A stretch of 64,000 nucleotides of DNA, taken from positions 15,723,272 to 15,787,271 of the forward strand of contig OY755042.1 of NCBI GenBank assembly GCA_963576565.1. The letters run 5' to 3'. The translations under genes were made by a program, and so were the position numbers. The notes beneath the pieces are model-generated. The model had not been told where the DNA came from, did not search any database, and saw nothing but the letters and a program-made list of their open reading frames with translations. Source of the stretch: Aspidapion aeneum (lineage: Eukaryota; Arthropoda; Insecta; Coleoptera; Brentidae). Positions 1 through 12,176 of this stretch are shown here, piece after piece (position 1 is the stretch's first letter; each line of letters starts with the position of its first letter).

Positions 1-244
1 GACCATTTTATTGATGATATCTAAAAATAGCGATACTGAAATAGTTTCAATAAAAGGATTTAATTTTAATCAAGAAACCTAATAGTCGTATACAAAAGTG
101 TATTCCGTAGGACATTTTATGATGATGAAACAAGATACCTTTTCAGAAAACCCTGTAAATTGCGGTTTGGGATTGTAGCGTTTTTTTTTAATAAACAGGC
201 AGTATGATACATCGATCTGCAAATTGTAAAAACTACAAATTTAC

Positions 245-1262
245 CTAAGTAGGTCTGGGAGTCTGACAAAACATCAGGTTTTTAAACTTTTTTTGACTAC
301 TGCTACTACTAACATCAACCTTCATAATTTCCAGCTTTTCGTCATATTTCTGTCTCACTTCTTTTACCTTCCGACTCACTATGGCCTCTCGTCGTCTTTT
401 TCTTTCTTTATCAAGAATTTCTATCTCGGGACCTTTTGTTTTGTTTTCTTCCAACATTTTTTTTAGGCTTCCTGAAGGCTTGTTGTTGGGAATTGCGTTC
501 TTTAATGATTTTCCTTAAATTGACATTCTCAACTTTACTCTTGGAATCGCTAGTGACAACTGCCGCATACGCTTCTCTTACTTTTTCCAGCTGAAACTTC
601 AAATCTTCAATCTGTTTCAACATGACGTTTTTTGCCTCAACGCAGCTTTCGTGCGCTTTCACCTTGTTTTCCTTAGTTTGCTTCATAATACTCGTTTGAG
701 TTCCCAAATTTTCGTTACGTTCTTTTTATTCTAGCGCAGCAACTCCAAAGCAAGCATTAATTTTGAGTTTTTTTGATTGGGACGCTCCAACATTTCGTAA
801 AACTCTTCGTTTTGTCCAATAAATAATTCCTAAAGCTCTTTTTTCCCCTTTTGACCATCTTCACAATTTTGTAAAATGTTTTATTTTTCTTGCTTTAAAA
901 CTAATAGTTAATTTCTTAATTTTTCTTTTTCAGCAAAGAGTCTTATAATATCTTTTTCTTGATCATTAAATTTTCGTTCTAGTTCGTCATACTTACTTAA
1001 CAACTCCATTTTTTCTTTATTAACAACATCCAACGTACTTTTTAAGTCATTTCGTTCGAATATCTCAACACCTCATGTTTCTCGTTTTTAAGTTTTTGGA
1101 GATTTTCTAGAATTTCACACTTGTCTTGCAATAATCTTGATTTCTCTACAGATAATAACTTCAAACTTGCTAAATTTGTGGCATTTTCTTCTACGACCAA
1201 TGATTTTTCCAATAACAAGTTTTCTGTTGTTTTACATTTTGCAAATCTTCAGCATCAGTGTC
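245..1262 (-). pseudogene. Decayed coiled-coil protein gene copy
   Basis: On the minus strand a run of charged, heptad-like protein sequence can be followed from about 1262 down to 245, but only by switching frame several times and passing stop codons near 1048 and 895. Recognisable pieces are rich in Glu, Lys and Leu (for example KIIKERNSQQQ and LDKERKRRREAI) and end in a Ser-rich, Lys-rich tail (VDVSSSSSQKKFKNL). No intron-like gaps are needed, and a short A-run on the minus strand lies near 181-189, so a processed pseudogene is possible. I do not recognise the parent. The style resembles long spindle or centrosome coiled-coil proteins, but that is only a composition argument. Confidence 0.5.
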
Positions 1263-1291
1263 TACATGTCAATATATATTATTATTCTTTC

Positions 1292-1463
1292 GTCAACATT
1301 CAAAGAGAAACTAAATATTTCTGGAGGGGAAAGCAGTACAATAATAAAAATTTGTACAGGGTTACCATATACTCTGACATTAGTTGACACCCTAAAATAC
1401 AATTTAAGGTTTTTTTTTGGGAAAAATATTCTAGGGTATCAATCATTGACATTTTACTTCATA
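1292..1463 (+). repeat. Dispersed repeat, copy 1 (partner at 59082-59271)
   Basis: About 170 bp match the segment at 59082-59271 in the same orientation, beginning with GTCAACATTCAAAGAGAAAC and differing by substitutions and small indels. The match starts and stops abruptly in unrelated flanks. There are no terminal repeats and no coding potential, so the family is unidentified. Confidence 0.7.
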
Positions 1464-1839
1464 CCTCTGGGTAGCAAACTCTGAGAGGTCGCGTGTTGTG
1501 CGAAAGGACTGGTTTTGACCAATGGCATAGTCGCCCGCTCTTCAAAGTTAGTGAATTTCACGCGTTTGAAGTGAAATGTGTTCTCCTGCCGTACCGACTG
1601 AACGTTTCTCGGTCGGATCGTAGGAGAAGCTTGCGCAATGGAGGTCTTTTCGCATAGCACGTGGTGGCACGGAGCTAATTTAAAGCTTGCCATTGGCCAA
1701 AGCATGTTATGGGAACTGTTACATCGTTCAAGACTCAGAATAGCTACCCTGTTGGCTTGACAGAGTAAAGAAATATATTAAATTTACATTTATTTTGCGA
1801 TAATATATGATTTAGGCTAAGTTTGGTGTACCATACCAC
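1464..1839. other. No recognised feature
   Basis: Slightly GC-richer than its surroundings around 1490-1710. I see no coding, repeat or RNA signature here. Confidence 0.4.
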
Positions 1840-2641
1840 CAGTGGCGGCTGCTACAGGGAGGGCAACGAGCAGTGCCCTCCCAAAACTAGACAACAAACA
1901 GTATTTTTAATTGATTTATTTAAAAAAAGTTAAATATTCCCTTAAGACATGATTGTCTAGTTCTTTTTATTATCTGTGGTTAACAACAAGCGATTAATTG
2001 GGTGAACTTTTTTAGTGTAAGTAATTACAAGCCGGCAGCGCCGCGCGGGGCAAGGTTTTAATTTCACCCGTTTTTTCAGCGGTGTATGGGTTCATATAAG
2101 CGCGGAATGTTTGTTTTAGTTGACGTCGGTCATATTCATCATGCGGAAACGTTCGTTTCTCTTTCTACGTGTTGCCGGTTCTATCCTTAGTGAAGACGTA
2201 TGAGTTTGTTTTGATTTGGGGTATTTCAGTCGGAAAAAGCCTTGCCGGTCGCGTGTCATTGTTTGTTTTTTTATCATTTGTTTATAAAAAGGAAATAAAT
2301 ACCGTCGATTACATAATTAACTATGCAAATTTAAATACGTTGACATATGAACTACGATTACAAATAAAATCTTTAGGGCCACATAGACCGGACCTAAAAA
2401 TTAACCAAAATTTTAGTGCAAGTAATGCCGAGGGGTGTTCCAAAAAAAACTTATAATAGAAAATTTAATAAAAAATTATACAATGCTGAAAACTGGTTGT
2501 GCGGTTGTGAAAAAAGAAATGCTTTTTTTTGGTTTATTTGTCTTGTTATGAACAATCCACGAAGTGATTCTGCGTGAGTGGCCTAGGGAATGTGTGATAT
2601 CAAGCACTTTAGTGAAAAGTTAAAAAGATACAAAGTAAGTG
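1840..2641 (+). mobile_element. hAT transposon, 5' part only (ZMYM-like family)
   Basis: Starts with CAGTGGCGGCTG, a typical hAT terminus, and aligns with the complete copy at 33824-34838 until about 2641, where homology stops. Internal sequence around 2300-2550 encodes, with frame changes, a TTF/ZMYM-like N-terminal zinc-finger stretch of a hAT transposase (YNAENWLCGCEKRNAFF). The 3' end is missing, and a pogo-like remnant follows directly, so the copy is truncated or was interrupted. It is not functional. Confidence 0.75.
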
Positions 2642-2649
2642 GTATGTAA

Positions 2650-3098
2650 AATTTTCTCCTATAACCGGACGCGGACAATTTTTTTTGGTTAAAAATTTCT
2701 GAGACCTCCCTTAACCGGACGCGAACCTCTGACAACGGGACGGAGCGCTGCACGACATGGGCATAAATATTATGTAGTATGTTGTCAATAATGCGGAGAC
2801 GAAATACATCTGTCGTATTTACAACATTATTTAATTCGGCGGGACTGCTGTTTATTGTTCAGTTGGGTAATAATAGATCTCTTTGAAATGGCGCCTAGTA
2901 AAAAAAACTTCTTAGTTTATGTGGAAAAATGGAAGTTGTTAACGTTTCGGAGAAGGAACATCTATCAGCACGAAAGATCGGCGAAAAATATAATATCGAA
3001 AATGTAAAATTTCGCAGTTCCCTCTCTTAAGCAGACACCTCCAATAAGCGGACAAATTCAACGGAACCGTGAGTGTGCGCTTATGGGAGGTTTCACTG
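2650..3098 (+). mobile_element. pogo/Tigger-like element, internally deleted
   Basis: The right end reads GGGAGGTTTCACTG, and its reverse complement (CAGTGAAACCTCCCATAAGC) is a typical Tigger-type terminus. Near the left end are CTCCTATAACCGGAC and CCTCCCTTAACCGGAC. Between them, about 2888-3000, is the start of a CENP-B-type helix-turn-helix (MEVVNVSEKEHLSARKIGEKY), after which the transposase is missing. The left boundary is approximate and no clean TA duplication is visible. Confidence 0.6.
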
Positions 3099-4101
3099 CA
3101 TTTGTTTTTTATTTAAAACCTAAAATGGGGACCTATTTTTGTCCGAGAAAAGTACTGGAAGCAGTTGTTTTTAAAAAAACAGTGGGATTTTTTTGCTAAA
3201 ACATCTATATTTAGATGGTGTGAAACAAATTAACATCACTATGGAAAAATGTTCCCGGAAAGACACTTTAAACAGTTTAAAAAATAGCAAACTTCAATTA
3301 CTGCAATATAATTTAAATCAATATTCATCTCGTCTGTGCCATTTTTGACTTTCAGCATGTCACTTTTTCGTATTTCTTGGCAAACTTTGATGTTTATTTT
3401 TTTAGACAATCTGATTGGTATAAAGTAAGAATTTAGTAAAACGCTGGTTCAAAAAATAAGATTACCAATCACCTACGAATATTTTTATTTATTATGAAAT
3501 CTAAGCTGAAAATAATTACGAACAGTTGAAAATGTTTTTGCAGCGTGTTGTTCGTGGTCTTTTACACAGAAGTGATTTTTGACAGCAAAATGTCATATCT
3601 CGATGCGCGCACACCCACTGTACAAATTCAACTGGATAGTGCGCGAAAATGCAATTGAACATGCTCATAAAATAAAATTAAATAAAGTTTTCTGTCGCAT
3701 TCGCCAAAAGACAAATACGGACGTAGTAACCGCGAGAAAAATACAAAAAATGAAGAAGAATTCTTATACCCAAAAGTATATTTACAAAGGCGAGTGAACT
3801 TTGGACACAATCTAAAAATAGACGTCTTGGCGAAAAAAATGTCATTGTTTTTTTTTAAGAAAAAAAACGGCTTCCAGAACAAAACGAGGTCTCTTTTTAG
3901 CTATAAAATCAAAATAAAATTTAAATATAAATAATTTGTTACACAAATCATGCATCGAACCTATACACCAGTATTTACTAAGACCTTTAAACTTAGCATT
4001 TTAGACCGGGTTTAAGTATCAAGTCTAGACCGAACCGAACCGACCGGTTTAAGTGTATTTTTTTAATACTCACAGGTCAAATAGCTGCAAAGATTTGGGT
4101 C
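3099..4101. other. No recognised feature
   Basis: AT-rich non-coding sequence. A short open frame at 3579-3797 has no family signature. The 9 bases 4102-4110 (ACTCTAATG) are the left target duplication of the foldback MITE described at 11294. Confidence 0.5.
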
Positions 4102-4115
4102 ACTCTAATGCACGG

Positions 4116-4598
4116 TGTTCGTGCAACTTTAATTTTAAATTCAAATTTTGCGCCAAATTCCCGTATTCGGAAAACCCACACAATTTCAATTTGATTGGCA
4201 CAAGCAAAACGCCAGCGCCATCTACGGAAAATGAATCTGCGCAAAAAGGCGTAACCAAAAAAAGATTCGTCTGTCGTATTCTGTCGAGATCACCACGCAG
4301 CATGGTGATAAATTCTATTAACCAAAAAATCCAATAAAATTCTTAGAAAATCAAACTAAACCATTACACAAACAAGTGATTCTAGTGTGGATCGACTGCA
4401 ACGACTGGGCCAGCGAGAGGAGCTCCTCTGGACGACGGAAACAACTGAAAAGGTGAGTGCCAATCCTCTATATTGTCTTTGTGTGGCTCGGAAAAATTAA
4501 TATTTTTACATCGTCCTTTTAAGGATTTTTGCACCCAGATTTTATAAAACGACCAGCGCGCTTACAGTCCCGCGGCTCTACCCCTCAAAACAACAACA
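4116..4598 (+). repeat. 5' LTR of the BEL/Pao element
   Basis: Begins TGTTCGTGCAAC and ends CAACAACA. A polyadenylation signal AATAAA lies at 4333-4338. It differs from the 3' LTR at one base near the end. Promoter elements are not obvious; no strong TATA box was identified. Confidence 0.95.
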
Positions 4599-4603
4599 TT
4601 TTC

Positions 4604-4619
4604 TGGTCCCACGACCCAG
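4604..4619 (+). other. Candidate primer-binding site of the BEL/Pao element
   Basis: TGGTCCCACGACCCAG starts 5 bases after the LTR and opens with the TGG complementary to a tRNA 3' CCA end. I could not match it to a specific tRNA from memory. Confidence 0.5.
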
Positions 4620-5170
4620 ATAGTTTTTTAAAATTTGTTTGCTAGAAATATTAGATTTTTTCGCCTCGCCATTTTGATTCGTTTGTTGCCGTGTCCGGTT
4701 TAGAAAGGAGGTTCCGTCCCCCCTTGCGTGGCTTAACGGTGGCTCCACCCACATTTCATTACAGCCGAAATTGGCACTTCGTACGTCGTTTGTTTGGATT
4801 CAAAAATCGAAATTTGTTTAAATAATAGTTATTTGTTTAAATAATATGTTATAGTTATTCAAAACAACAAAAGTGCTTGTGAGTTGAATGCTTTATTCTT
4901 ATTTAACAGGTAAACAAACACATCTAGTAGAATTAGTATTTACCTGTAAATAATAAGAGAAACGGTAGTAGGTACAATTTGTTTTCTGTGCATTTATTTT
5001 GGGAGAAAAATCGCGACCTAGGATAACAGCTGATGATAAGTTTTTGCATTTATTCGAGAAATCGATAATAAAATATATGCTGTCGGACTCTTTTGGACTG
5101 ATTAAAGTCAATAGGGGTCAAGTGTTAGTTTTATTCCTTTTAAATATTTTTTATTTTTTTAATTAACAAT

Positions 5171-8100
5171 ATGTCGTTAAAAAAGCTTGAGAATCAACGC
5201 AAAGTTTCAATATCTCGTATTACGGAAACGTATAACTTGGGAACAAAAGCTAAATCAGATAGTTCTTCCTTGCCAATTTTTAAGGCGTTTTACGAATCGT
5301 TAGATGATCACTATGAACAATTTAAAAACATTCATAATGACATCATAGGTCTCTTGAAAGACGACGACGAGGATGCATTCGAAGTACAAGACAAAATTAG
5401 GAAAGATACGGATCTATTCTACCACCAAGCTAAAGTTCTTTTTTCGAGTTTATGTTCCGATTCAGTTCATTCAAATTTCACCCCCGCAACTTCACACTAT
5501 TCACGTAGCGATGATCTGGGCCCTTTAAAGGTACCTTGCTTTAATGGAAACGTAAAAAAGTGGCCAACCTTTTACGATGTTTATTCTTGTTTGGTTCACG
5601 AAAACTCTAATTATTCCGATATAAGGAAATTTCAACATTTGCTAACCTTCCTTGAGGGCGAACCACTTAATATTTTAAGTTCTATAAAATTAACGGCAAG
5701 TAATTACGCAATCGCCTGGAAGGTATTAACAGATCGCTATCAAAATAAAAGACTTTTAGCCAGTACCTACTGGAACTCAATCTACTATGCAAATTCTTTA
5801 AAGGGAAACCAGTCAGCAAAGGATCTTAGAGTCTTGGTAGATACCTTTTCCGAGAATGTTGCGGCGCTCGAAAATCTTGAATTTCCAGTAACGTCGTGGT
5901 GTTTTTGTTTATTTTCAATTTTATTATCAAAAATCGATCAAACCACAAGAACCGCTTTCGAATTAAAGTATAGTACTACCGAGATTCCAACATATCAAAA
6001 TCTAATTCAGTTTCTTAGTAACCAATGCCGTGCTCTTGAAACAGTACAGCTATCTCCCCAAAATACGCAAATGCAACCTTTGACTTCAAAACAGCAAAAA
6101 CCAAATTATTCGAATTCTAGTAACCAAAAATATAATTCTTATTCAAATAATCAGTACAAATCAAGCCCACCATCAAATTTTTTAGCGCATACGTACTCAC
6201 AAGTAGCAAATAAACAATCCAATATTCAATTTCGACAAAACCAACAACCCTATAAGTGCAAATTATGCAATAATTCTTTTCATCCACTCTCGCAGTGTGG
6301 TGTTTTTATTTCCAAATCTCCTTCAGATCGTTTTACTTATGTAAAACAACAATCGTTATGTATCAACTGTTTACGTTCAAATCATCAAGTAATTGACTGC
6401 AGTAGTACCTACAACTGCAGGGTATGTCGACATAGGCACCATAGTCTTATTCATCTATCGCAAACGACAGATTCAATCCGTCAGAATTCAAGTCAATCCT
6501 TTGTTAATTCAAGCCAAAATTCAAATCAAAATTCGAACTTAAATCAAAGATTTAATTCAAATCAAGTGGCCGTGCCTAGCACAGGCACAAACTTATCGTA
6601 TCAGAATTCAAATTCAAGTCTTAGCCAACAGAACCCTAGTTTTGTTCAACCCAGTTCAAATTCAATTCAAATCAATTCGAATCCAAATACATCTACACAT
6701 CAATACTCTTCGTTATCCACCTTGACGCCCCGTACGACAGTGCTTCTAGCGACTATAAAATTAGAGGTACTGGATAGTCGGGGTAACTACCAACCTGTCC
6801 GAGCACTTCTGGACAGCGGTAGCCAAGCTAACCTGATAAGCGAAGCTTGTCTTAACAGGTTAGGCTTGCCAAGAAACAAAATTTCGATCCCTGTTCTGGG
6901 ACTAAATCAATCTTCATCGGCCACTAACGGCATTTCTACTTGCACTATTCGAGCCCTAGGCCAACAAGAGCCTACCTTTTCTATTCAAGTCTTCGTTTTA
7001 CCGAAACTCTGTTCGAATATGCCCTCAGTACAGGTAGATTCATCCAATTGGAGTCATATTTCAAATCTAAAGCTTGCAGATAATCAATTTTACAACCCTG
7101 GTCCAATTGACTTACTCTTAGGTGCACAACTTTACACAGAAATCGTCCAATCAGGACGAATTCCAGGACCTCACGGCCTACCCTCCGCTTTTGAGACAGT
7201 TTTTGGGTGGGTCTTGATGGGCCAAACTCAAAACATAAATATTTCACCTCAAGTCAATTCTTACTTTACTTCCTGTGAGCAGTCTCTCGACTTTAATATT
7301 CGCAGATTTTGGGAACTAGAATCAATTAAGTCAAAAACGTTTCTCTCACCCGAAGAAAAAAGATGTGAAGAGATTTTCCAAAAAACTACCACTAGAGATA
7401 TTTCGGGCCGATTTACTGTAAATTTGCCTTTTCGTCACATTGACCCTCCTGACCTAGGAGACACATATTCAGTGGCCTATCGTCAATTTTTGTCTCTCGA
7501 ATCTCGCTTAATAAAAAATTCAAATTTCTATAGTATGTACTCGGATTTTATGAGAGAATATCTCAAAAACGGGCACATGTCTTTAATTCCAAGATCCGAA
7601 CCTAGACCTCAGTTATGTTCTTATTTACCACATCACGGAGTCCTTCGTCTTGACAAATCAACGACTAAACTCCGGGTGGTTTTTAACCCCTCGATTAAGG
7701 GTTCGAAAGGCCTAAGCATGAACGAAACTCTTTTAATAGGACCAAAATTACAAGCCGATATTTCCGAAATTCTATTAAAATTCAGATTTTATTCTATCGT
7801 ATTTTTGACTGATATAAAACAGCACTTTTTACAAATTCAAATCAATCCAATTCATCGGGACTACCAAAGGCTACTTTGGCGATTTGATCCCAATGAACCC
7901 CTGCAGGAATACAGGCTTAATACAGTGACGTTTGGTGTTAGTTCAAGTCCCTATTTAGCTATTAGAACTCTTAGAGAACTAGCCATCCTGGAGGCTAAGA
8001 ATTATCCTGAAGCATCCCAGGTCCTTTTGAATAACATTTTCATGGACGATATTTGCTGTGGAGCTAACTCTCTAGAAGGTGCTTTATCACTTCAAAAAGA

Positions 8101-10597
8101 TCTCATAGCGTTGCTCAAATTGGGAAAATTTGAATTAAGAAAATGGGCATCAAATAATCCGAAACTTCTTTCACATTTGTCGCCCGCTGATTGTCAGATC
8201 CCTGTTACCTTTGAAGACGATTCTTCAACATCGATTAAGGTGTTGGGCCTTCAATGGCACCCTTCTACAGATACTTTTACCTATTCTTGTACCCCTTGTG
8301 AAAAACCTTGCACCAAAAGGAATATTTTATCGGCTATCGCTAAAATTTGGGATCCTATAGGTTTCTTATCGCCTGTTTCATTTTTAGCCAAAGTGATTAT
8401 GCAAAAACTTTGGTTATGCAATACTGATTGAGATGAAATACCCCCCGATCCAATCAAAACTCTTTGGAATCAATTCAATAATCAATTAACCACTCTTTCG
8501 AATCTTTGTATACCTAGACATATTTTTTCGAATAATATTCAACGATGTCAATTGCTAGGTTTCTGCGATGCATCCGAGCTAGGATACGCTTCTTGCGTAT
8601 ACGTTCGCGTCGAATTACCAAATAAAATTATCAAAACTGCTCTAGTCATGGGCAAGTCAAGGGCTGCTCCCTTACACACTATTTCAATCCCACGTTTGGA
8701 ACTACTTGGAGCTACTCTATTAGCTGATTTACTCGAACTAGTTATTCGCACCTATTCATCATTACTCGTAATCGATGAAATTCTTGCGTTCTCGGACTCA
8801 CAGGTCACGCTTCATTGGGTCACATCTTCACCTCACAAGTGGAAGACCTTTGTGGCAAACCGCGTGAGTCGTATTCAAGAAACAATCCCCGAAGTCCCAT
8901 GGTATCACATTACTTCACTCGAGAACCCTGCCGACTGCGCTAGCAGAGGGTTGTCGCCCAATAACTTAATAAATCACCCTCTTTGGTTTCACGGCCCTCC
9001 ATGGATTACCTTGCCCACTACGGAGTGGCAAATTCAAAGGTTTATAAATGAACGTTCTTTGGGAGTTCCAGACGAGGTTCTCAAAGAAGAAAAACCGGAA
9101 AATTCAGTGGTGCTGACGGCAGAAATTCAAAATCAAAACTTTTTTGATAGATTAATCGATAAAATATCCAATTTAAATACCATTCAAAAAATCATTTGTC
9201 ATTTTCTAAGACTTATTCACAATCGAAAAACCTCAGTTGACCCTTTATCCGGCGTTTTTTCCGCTTTTGAACTACACAAGGCTCTACTTGTTTTAGTTAA
9301 AAGGGTCCAAGAAGAGTGTTTTTCGGATGTCATTCAAAAAATTCAAAATACTCAGCTATTACCTAAGCCGTTTCGCAAACTCGCGCCCTTTTTGGACGAA
9401 TTGGGTTTCCTTAGAGTGGGCGGACGCTTACGGCATTCTCAACTCTCCTTTGAGGCAAAACATCCCTTATTATTGCCGAAATCTCATAGATTAACCCAAC
9501 TGATCATTATTCAAACTCATAACGAAAATTTACATCCCGGAATAAACACAGTCCAATACTTAATTCGTCAAAAGTTTTGGATTATGTCATCACGTCGAGC
9601 TATTCAGAGGGTTTTATTAAAATGTATTCCCTGCTTTCGCTTAAAACCAAAACCTTACACTCCGTACATGTCGGATTTACCTTCTTTTAGAACGTCACAA
9701 TTAAAATGTTTTTCACACGTTTGCTTAGACTATGCAGGCCCAATCAAAACCTTTGTAGGTCAGAGACGTCGTGGAGCACAAGTTGGTAAATCATATATCG
9801 CAGTCTTTGTCGATACTTCTGTCAAGGCAATCCATATCGAGCTTGTTTCGGATTTAACCACAGAGGCGTGCATCGCTGCTTTACGACGCTTTGTCGCTAG
9901 ACGTGGCACTTGTGTCCAAATCACAAGTGATAGAGGCTCAAACTTTGTTGGGGCTATTAAGGAGCTCCATAATCTTTCGAAATTAGCTTCTGAGAGCTTA
10001 AAAATCAAATGGTGTCTTAATAGTCCGGGAGCCCCCCACCTAAATGGTCTAGCAGAAGCAGGAGTCAAATCTATAAAAACACATTTGTATCGGGTCATCG
10101 GTGACCAGATACTAACCTTCGAAGAGCTCTATACTCTCCTCGCCCAAATAGAGGCATTACTCAATTCTCGACCCCTTTGTGAGCAAAGCTCTGACCCAAA
10201 CGATCTTACGTCTTTGACTCCAGGTCATTTCCTCACAATGGAACCCCTTAATTCGTGTCCTGATCCTGACCTTTCTACCCTTAAAGTTAATACCCTTAAG
10301 CGTTGGCAACTTATCCAACGAATTCATGCCGATTTCTGGAAGCGTTGGAAACTCGAGTACTTAAATACTTTACAACAGCGTTCTAAGTGGTCGGACCCTT
10401 CGGTTGAAATCAAGCTAGATACGCTTGTATTAATTAAGGATGAAACTAGGCCGCCATTACACTGGTTGCTGGGTAGAATAGTATCTGTACATCCTGGTCG
10501 GGATAATCACATTCGAGTTGCTACTGTTAAAACACAACACGGACTTTTCACTCGTCCCGTGGTCAAGTTGTGCCCACTACCTTTAGATGCGCACTAA
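5171..10597 (+). pseudogene. BEL/Pao gag-pol polyprotein with one in-frame stop
   Basis: A single frame of about 1,808 codons begins with ATG at 5171 and is open except for a TGA at 8429-8431. Frames upstream (1,086 codons) and downstream are identical, so this is a nonsense change, not a frameshift. Order: coiled N-terminus; DUF1759-like gag (about residues 120-280); Asn/Ser/Gln-rich linker; cysteine-histidine knuckles (about 362-430); A17-type aspartic protease with LLDSGSQANLIS (about 545); reverse transcriptase with FMDD (nt 8039); RNase H (GFCDASELGYAS, SDSQVTLHW); HHCC zinc and DDE integrase (DYAGPIKT, TSDRGSNFVG, NGLAEAGVKSIK); DUF5641-like C-terminus (RWQLIQRIHADFWKRW). The stop falls between RT and RNase H and would remove RNase H and integrase unless read through. 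Confidence 0.93.
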
Positions 10598-10810
10598 ACT
10601 CCCAAGCAACTTCTTTTGTTTCGTGTGTCGTTATCTAGAATATATATATATATTTTTTTTTCTTCATTTTTTTTCTTTTTGATCTATAAACCTAAAACGG
10701 ATTTAATTACCTACCCTTTAAGGTTTTGAATTAACTTATATTTTTTTTATATAGCCATTTGTTTATTCAATTAATCTCAATGTAAAACTTCGTTTTAAGT
10801 GGGCGGAAAA

Positions 10811-11293
10811 TGTTCGTGCAACTTTAATTTTAAATTCAAATTTTGCGCCAAATTCCCGTATTCGGAAAACCCACACAATTTCAATTTGATTGGCACAAGC
10901 AAAACGCCAGCGCCATCTACGGAAAATGAATCTGCGCAAAAAGGCGTAACCAAAAAAAGATTCGTCTGTCGTATTCTGTCGAGATCACCACGCAGCATGG
11001 TGATAAATTCTATTAACCAAAAAATCCAATAAAATTCTTAGAAAATCAAACTAAACCATTACACAAACAAGTGATTCTAGTGTGGATCGACTGCAACGAC
11101 TGGGCCAGCGAGAGGAGCTCCTCTGGACGACGGAAACAACTGAAAAGGTGAGTGCCAATCCTCTATATTGTCTTTGTGTGGCTCGGAAAAATTAATATTT
11201 TTACATCGTCCTTTTAAGGATTTTTGCACCCAGATTTTATAAAACGACCAGCGCGCTTACAGTCCCGCGGCTCTACCCCTCAAAACAGCAACA
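10811..11293 (+). repeat. 3' LTR of the BEL/Pao element
   Basis: Same length as the 5' LTR (483 bp), ending CAGCAACA. It is preceded directly by a purine-rich tract (AAGTGGGCGGAAAA, 10797-10810), the expected plus-strand primer. Confidence 0.95.
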
Positions 11294-11814
11294 CACGGTG
11301 GATAGAATATACCGCTGTTCGGATCTTATAAATATATGTCGAATTTTCACGTCACTGGTGGTCCAGCTGATTTTTAGAAACGAAAGTTAGATATGATATG
11401 AACAACTAATATTTTGTGATTTTTTTGAAAACTAAGGCAATTTTTGTACTATTTTTTATCCGCTGACATACCTCTTTGTTTACTACCCAATAGTTCTCGG
11501 TTCACCTTTGATATTAAACGATCACATTCAGTTTGACTGGTAGTTTAAGTTTTGTGTAATAAAAAATAAAGCGGCTAAAAAAAAATAACGACAATACATC
11601 TACAAAATTACATTTTATAAGGATGTACTAGAAAACAGTAGAAAAATGGCGTTAGTTTTCAAAAAATTCAAAAAATATTAGTTGTTCCGTTGTTCATAAC
11701 AGATCTAACTTTTGTTTACAAAAATCAGCTGGACCACCAGTGACGTGGAAAATTCGACATATATATATATATATATATATAAAATCCGAACACCGGTCTA
11801 TTCCATCCACCGTG
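11294..11814. mobile_element. Foldback MITE with 9-bp target duplication, copy 1
   Basis: Ends are CACGGTGGATAG and its inverse (CCACCGTG), and the inverted arms run about 190 bp each. The duplication ACTCTAATG stands at 4102-4110 (before the nested BEL element) and 11815-11823. An (AT)n run of over 20 bp lies in the right arm. A second copy is at 55042-55592. Long arms plus 9-bp duplications suggest a Mutator-like (MULE) origin; the assignment is inferred from those features alone. Confidence 0.88.
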
Positions 11815-11823
11815 ACTCTAATG

Positions 11824-12165
11824 TACAATATGATAGTAAGCATTTCTTAGTGAGTTTCATCTCGACAAAATGTCATTTTTTGGAAATTTAGTCCGTGCAG
11901 TCGTAGGATTCCCGTTAAAAATACTCTTAAATTGTAATACCACCCCTGACGGGTGGTTTGAAGTTCGAAAAACGGCAGAAATAATCCATGACTGATAAAA
12001 AAAAACTTATATACAAAAATTTTCAGAGCTAAATAATACATAAATAACTTAAAACTATATCTGTAAATGCATTACCGTATTAAATACGTATCAATATTTA
12101 AATACTATAAAAAGCACAAGATATATTAGAATCAGTTTTCAATTACACATCCACCAAAACAATCG
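11824..12165. other. No recognised feature
   Basis: AT-rich non-coding sequence between the MITE and the non-LTR element. Confidence 0.5.
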
Positions 12166-12176
12166 AACATCGGTTT

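Larger units (their letters stand above)
4116..11293 (+). mobile_element. BEL/Pao LTR retrotransposon, nearly intact
   Basis: Two 483-bp LTRs (4116-4598 and 10811-11293) enclose one long gag-pol frame. The whole unit is flanked by the 5-bp duplication CACGG (4111-4115 and 11294-11298). Domain order in the polyprotein (gag, zinc knuckles, protease, RT, RNase H, integrase) and a 5-bp duplication are diagnostic for BEL/Pao. Reading the LTRs side by side I find one difference, so the insertion is recent. It lies 5 bp inside the end of a foldback MITE, whose first five bases became the target duplication. One in-frame stop interrupts the polyprotein. Confidence 0.95.
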
